Source of the DNA: Deinococcus sp.
GTDB taxonomy: Bacteria > Deinococcota > Deinococci > Deinococcales > Deinococcaceae
DNA length: 7,990 nt
Assembly (NCBI RefSeq): GCF_030523985.1
Contig: NZ_JAUNHK010000071.1
Coordinates: forward strand, 1-7,990
Reading direction: 5' to 3'
The notes beneath the pieces were generated by a model. It searched no databases. It was not told the DNA's origin and saw only the letters and a program-made list of their open reading frames with translations. Position 1 is the stretch's first letter, and the number at the start of each line of letters is the position of its first letter. Both the position numbers and the translations under genes were made by a program. Positions 7,723 through 7,990 of the stretch are shown piece by piece.

Positions 7723-7761
7723 ATCGAAGGGTCAAAAGGTCGAAAGGTCTAACCGTCAAGA
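7722..7761 (+). repeat. Tandem octamer repeat, five units
   Basis: Five contiguous 8-bp units fit RGTCNARN with few exceptions; GGTCAAAA and GGTCGAAA are typical. The last unit, CGTCAAGA (7754-7761), is identical to the last minus-strand unit of the block before recF (3428-3435). The block directly follows the hairpin at 7691-7722, sharing one base, and its last unit contains the stop codon of the orphan frame at 7756. Confidence 0.7.
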
Positions 7762-7905
7762 AGATTTGACGTAAAGAGCCTTTTCTCCAGTCAGCAGCTT
7801 TTCAAGTCCCGTTGCGACACCACTCGCAAAGTCGTAGAACGCAGAATTCCAGGGCCGTCGGGCGCGAAGCGCACGGGCCGCACACGAGCAGCGAAGCAGC
7901 AGCGT
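7756..7905 (-). pseudogene. Probable 3' remnant of an unrecognised gene
   Basis: The minus strand carries a 49-codon open stretch between an in-frame TAG (7906-7908) and a TGA (7756-7758). It has no ATG, GTG or TTG start and no ribosome-binding site. The last 31 residues read like a protein C-terminus (FYDFASGVATGLEKLL, then LYVKSS), while the first 18 are Arg/Ala/Cys-rich and look unlike them. The codons of the last part are less GC-biased than the surrounding genes. The most likely reading is the 3' end of a gene broken near 7851 by insertion or deletion. It could also be chance. The family is not recognised. Confidence 0.3.
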
Positions 7906-7990
7906 CTAGACCCCGTGCAATCGAGAAATGCCGTCAGTCCAGCAAACTGACCGCCATTTGCACAGCGCCAGCGTTAAGCCCCTGTCCCCC
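7852..7990. other. Right-edge region with no assignable gene
   Basis: No confident gene is seen here. On the minus strand an 18-codon frame enters from the window edge and stops at 7934-7936, ending AVQMAVSLLD. It could be the true C-terminus of a gene beyond the edge, but it is too short to judge. On the plus strand an ATG at 7928 opens a frame that runs off the edge. GTCAGT and ACTGAC (7933-7938, 7946-7951) form a small 6-bp hairpin overlapping that minus-strand stop. GTCTAGAC at 7904-7911 is an isolated palindrome. The mix could be the end of an insertion element, but no inverted terminal repeats can be shown. Confidence 0.3.

Noticed and set aside
7904..7911. GTCTAGAC palindrome as a NagR/DasR-type operator for sugar uptake
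   Set aside because: Flanking bases do not extend the match and it is over 5.6 kb from the PTS gene, so chance is the simplest reading.
7928..7990. Start of a plus-strand gene running off the right edge
   Set aside because: Only 21 codons are visible, with a weak GAGAA upstream and no recognisable motif; the opposite strand also has an equally plausible frame.

Overview
This is a high-GC chromosomal window from a Deinococcus, probably a close relative of D. radiodurans. The RecF protein looks, from memory, nearly the same as the crystallised D. radiodurans RecF. Three genes also show the Deinococcus habit of a TANNNT -10 box placed so that the transcript starts at or next to the start codon. 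No tRNA, rRNA, CRISPR array or intact insertion sequence was seen.

Layout. 163-2262 (+) is a three-domain glucose-family PTS permease (EIICBA) with a good Shine-Dalgarno and a strong intrinsic terminator (2279-2316). 2331-2819 (-) is a small lipoprotein with an HEVGH zinc-peptidase motif. Divergent from it, 2898-3377 (+) encodes an unrecognised 159-aa soluble protein. After a 72-bp block of inverted octamer repeats (3388-3459) comes a compact operon: recF (3529-4608), dciA (4670-5545, DUF721 plus a zinc ribbon) and fni (5542-6576, type 2 isopentenyl-diphosphate isomerase). It meets alr (alanine racemase, 6590-7648, -) tail to tail with only 13 nt between. The last 342 bases hold the alr promoter, a perfect hairpin, a second octamer repeat block and a probable gene remnant.

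How the genes fit together. RecF (recombinational repair) and DciA (the ancestral DnaB-helicase partner) are a replication/repair pair. Fni feeds the isoprenoid pool for carotenoids and menaquinone and is translationally coupled to dciA by an ATGA overlap. Alr supplies D-alanine for peptidoglycan. The PTS permease needs EI and HPr, which are not in this window.

The most unusual structure is the recF-dciA junction. A 32-position inverted repeat built of heptads (4567-4642) encodes the RecF C-terminal tail and holds the recF stop codon in its loop. A 22-codon mini-ORF starts in that loop with an ATGA overlap on recF and ends with an ATGA overlap on dciA, which itself has no visible Shine-Dalgarno. 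Two further blocks of an octamer repeat family (consensus near RGTCNARN) lie at 3388-3459 and 7722-7761.
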